From NCBI GenBank assembly GCA_023441845.1, contig JAEZNF010000528.1:1-5458 (forward strand): DNA of 5,458 nt, given 5' to 3'. This DNA is from Bacillota bacterium. GTDB taxonomy: Bacteria > Bacillota > Clostridia > Acetivibrionales > DSM-2933. Below are positions 4,425 to 5,458 of the stretch, piece by piece. Numbering within the stretch: position 1 is the first letter of the stretch; the number at the start of each line of letters is the position of its first letter. The notes beneath the pieces were generated by a model. It searched no databases, had not been told where the DNA came from, and saw only the letters and a list, made by a program, of their open reading frames with translations. The translations under genes and the position numbers were made by a program.

Positions 4425-5458
4425 TTATTTCGAACCTTTAAGTGTAGTTCCGAGTGCCGCTTCGTCAATCTGCTGGCCATTAAGGGTTATATAAATGCCT
4501 TCACCGGGATGAGTACCCTTTAAGCGTATGGTTTTTACATTTATAAACGAATCCATTTTAAGCTTCTTTATTGTTTCCGACATATTGGCGTAAAGCTCTT
4601 TTGAACCCTTCTCCGAGCACGATTCGCACATACAAAGTGTAAACTCCTGTGTCATAAACGCTGAATTGGCTTTCTTTCTGACGGTATTGCAAGCATTGTC
4701 GCCAACCTTCTCGGTATAGCTTGTGTGCAGAAGCTCATGCGCCAGATGCGAGTTGGCCTCACCGTAGAAGTCCCTGTAGAGCCTTAATATGTCCGGGTTT
4801 TCCTGGGATTTACGGTATTTTGCAGTCTTGTCAATGTTTACGAGAACCTGCTGACGTTTTGACATAGCATCTATTTTTTCGGGTACAGGATGTCCGGCTC
4901 CGCAGATACATCCGCCGGGACACGCCATTACCTCTATAAGGTCATATCCTACATCAACACCCTGGATGATTTTTTCCACAACAGGTTCGGCATTATGGAG
5001 ACCGCTTATTACAGCTACACGGAGATTTGTACCGTTTGCGTCAATGGTAGCTTCCTTTACGCCTTCAAAACCGCGGATTTCTTCAAAATCAAGGTGATCA
5101 GTAAGTACCTTGCCTGTAAGCTTTTCAACCGCCATACGGAGGGCTGCTTCAGCAACACCGCCTGATGCACCAAAGAGGACGCCGGCGCCTGTAACTTGCT
5201 TGTAAGGATCATCAAACTCCTGCGGTACTATATCAGTGGTTTTGATACGGAATAGATTGACCATTTCAAGCATTTCGCTTGAGGTGAGAACCGCATCCAC
5301 ATCTCTTATACCGTCCGGGGCAAATTCCGGACGTGCTGCTTCGTGTTTCTTTGCAAGGCACGGTACAATAGAAACCACAAACAGGTCTTCTTTTTTAAGT
5401 CCCGCCATCTTTCCATAATGATTCTTAACTGTTGCACCCATCATCTGCTGCGGAGACT
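4425..5458 (-). CDS. hydA: [FeFe] hydrogenase catalytic subunit, N-terminus cut by window edge
   Basis: The frame stays open to the right edge, reading SPQQ before the two methionines at 5439-5444. SPQQMMGA is an internal hydrogenase motif, so that ATG is not the start. About 343 C-terminal residues are present. They reduce protons to H2 or oxidise H2 at the H-cluster, with electrons from ferredoxin and/or NADH. Numbering from the methionine at 5444, the second H-cluster motif is VPCLAKKHE (C29) and the third is EVMACPGGCICGAGHP (C175 and C179, matching the family's cluster ligands). The small-subunit-type domain follows, with NPDILRLYRDFYGEANSHLAHELLHTSY at about 217-244. A further stretch of about 95 residues carries CMCESC (271-276), then KGTHPGEGIYITLNGQQID, like the end of a thioredoxin-like ferredoxin fold. 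The TSC motif and N-terminal FeS domains are outside the window. Paralogues are common in clostridia, so hydA versus hfsB-type is unsettled. Confidence 0.93.
   Translation of the reverse strand, partial: SPQQMMGATVKNHYGKMAGLKKEDLFVVSIVPCLAKKHEAARPEFAPDGIRDVDAVLTSSEMLEMVNLFRIKTTDIVPQEFDDPYKQVTGAGVLFGASGGVAEAALRMAVEKLTGKVLTDHLDFEEIRGFEGVKEATIDANGTNLRVAVISGLHNAEPVVEKIIQGVDVGYDLIEVMACPGGCICGAGHPVPEKIDAMSKRQQVLVNIDKTAKYRKSQENPDILRLYRDFYGEANSHLAHELLHTSYTEKVGDNACNTVRKKANSAFMTQEFTLCMCESCSEKGSKELYANMSETIKKLKMDSFINVKTIRLKGTHPGEGIYITLNGQQIDEAALGTTLKGSK

Noticed and set aside
4890..5418. Two plus-strand ORFs of 91 and 60 codons opposite the hydrogenase
   Set aside because: They are antisense shadows of conserved hydrogenase coding sequence.
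5442..5444. ATG as start of the hydrogenase gene
   Set aside because: The frame continues upstream to the edge as SPQQ, part of the conserved SPQQM motif, so the gene is truncated by the window.
1..5458. CRISPR arrays, tRNA or rRNA genes, insertion sequences
   Set aside because: No periodic repeat-spacer array, no cloverleaf, no transposase frame and no terminal inverted repeats were seen.

Overview
The window looks like chromosome of an AT-rich, anaerobic, cellulose-degrading Firmicute of the Clostridium thermocellum / Acetivibrio type. The reasons are a secreted GH5 endoglucanase ending in a dockerin (a cellulosome subunit), an [FeFe] hydrogenase (fermentative H2 production), strong AAGGAGG-type ribosome binding sites and long AT-rich spacers. 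The Met at the cohesin-contact positions of the dockerin is closer to what I remember of Acetivibrio cellulolyticus than of C. thermocellum, but this does not fix the species.

Layout. A protein of unknown function (minus strand, open at the left edge) is divided by a 450-bp divergent spacer from a cation diffusion facilitator (CDF) metal exporter on the plus strand (1147-2016). The spacer holds a consensus promoter (914-942), a well-matched NiCo (czcD-type) riboswitch aptamer (962-1045) and an overlapping intrinsic terminator (1032-1072). Together these form a complete metal-sensing leader for the exporter. The exporter converges on the GH5 cellulase gene (2365-4056, minus). The 348-bp convergent spacer holds an odd small unit on the plus strand: a 16-bp palindrome running into a perfect ribosome binding site, a 12-codon ORF that itself folds around a UUCG tetraloop, and a 15-bp-stem terminator hairpin that probably also ends the cellulase transcript. 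Behind the cellulase start lies a 310-bp AT-rich leader with three direct repeats at an exact 18-bp period. Then comes a 19-bp-stem terminator closing an [FeFe] hydrogenase catalytic subunit gene that is cut by the right edge (4425-5458, minus).

How the parts fit. The riboswitch and exporter form one unit: Co2+ or Ni2+ binding to the aptamer should block the terminator and switch on the exporter. The cellulase (extracellular glucan hydrolysis) and the hydrogenase (disposal of fermentation electrons as H2) both suit cellulolytic fermentation, but a terminator lies between them and nothing suggests co-transcription. The best-supported notable system is the NiCo riboswitch. The most unexplained pieces are the mini-unit at 2143-2310 and the 18-bp repeats before the cellulase.
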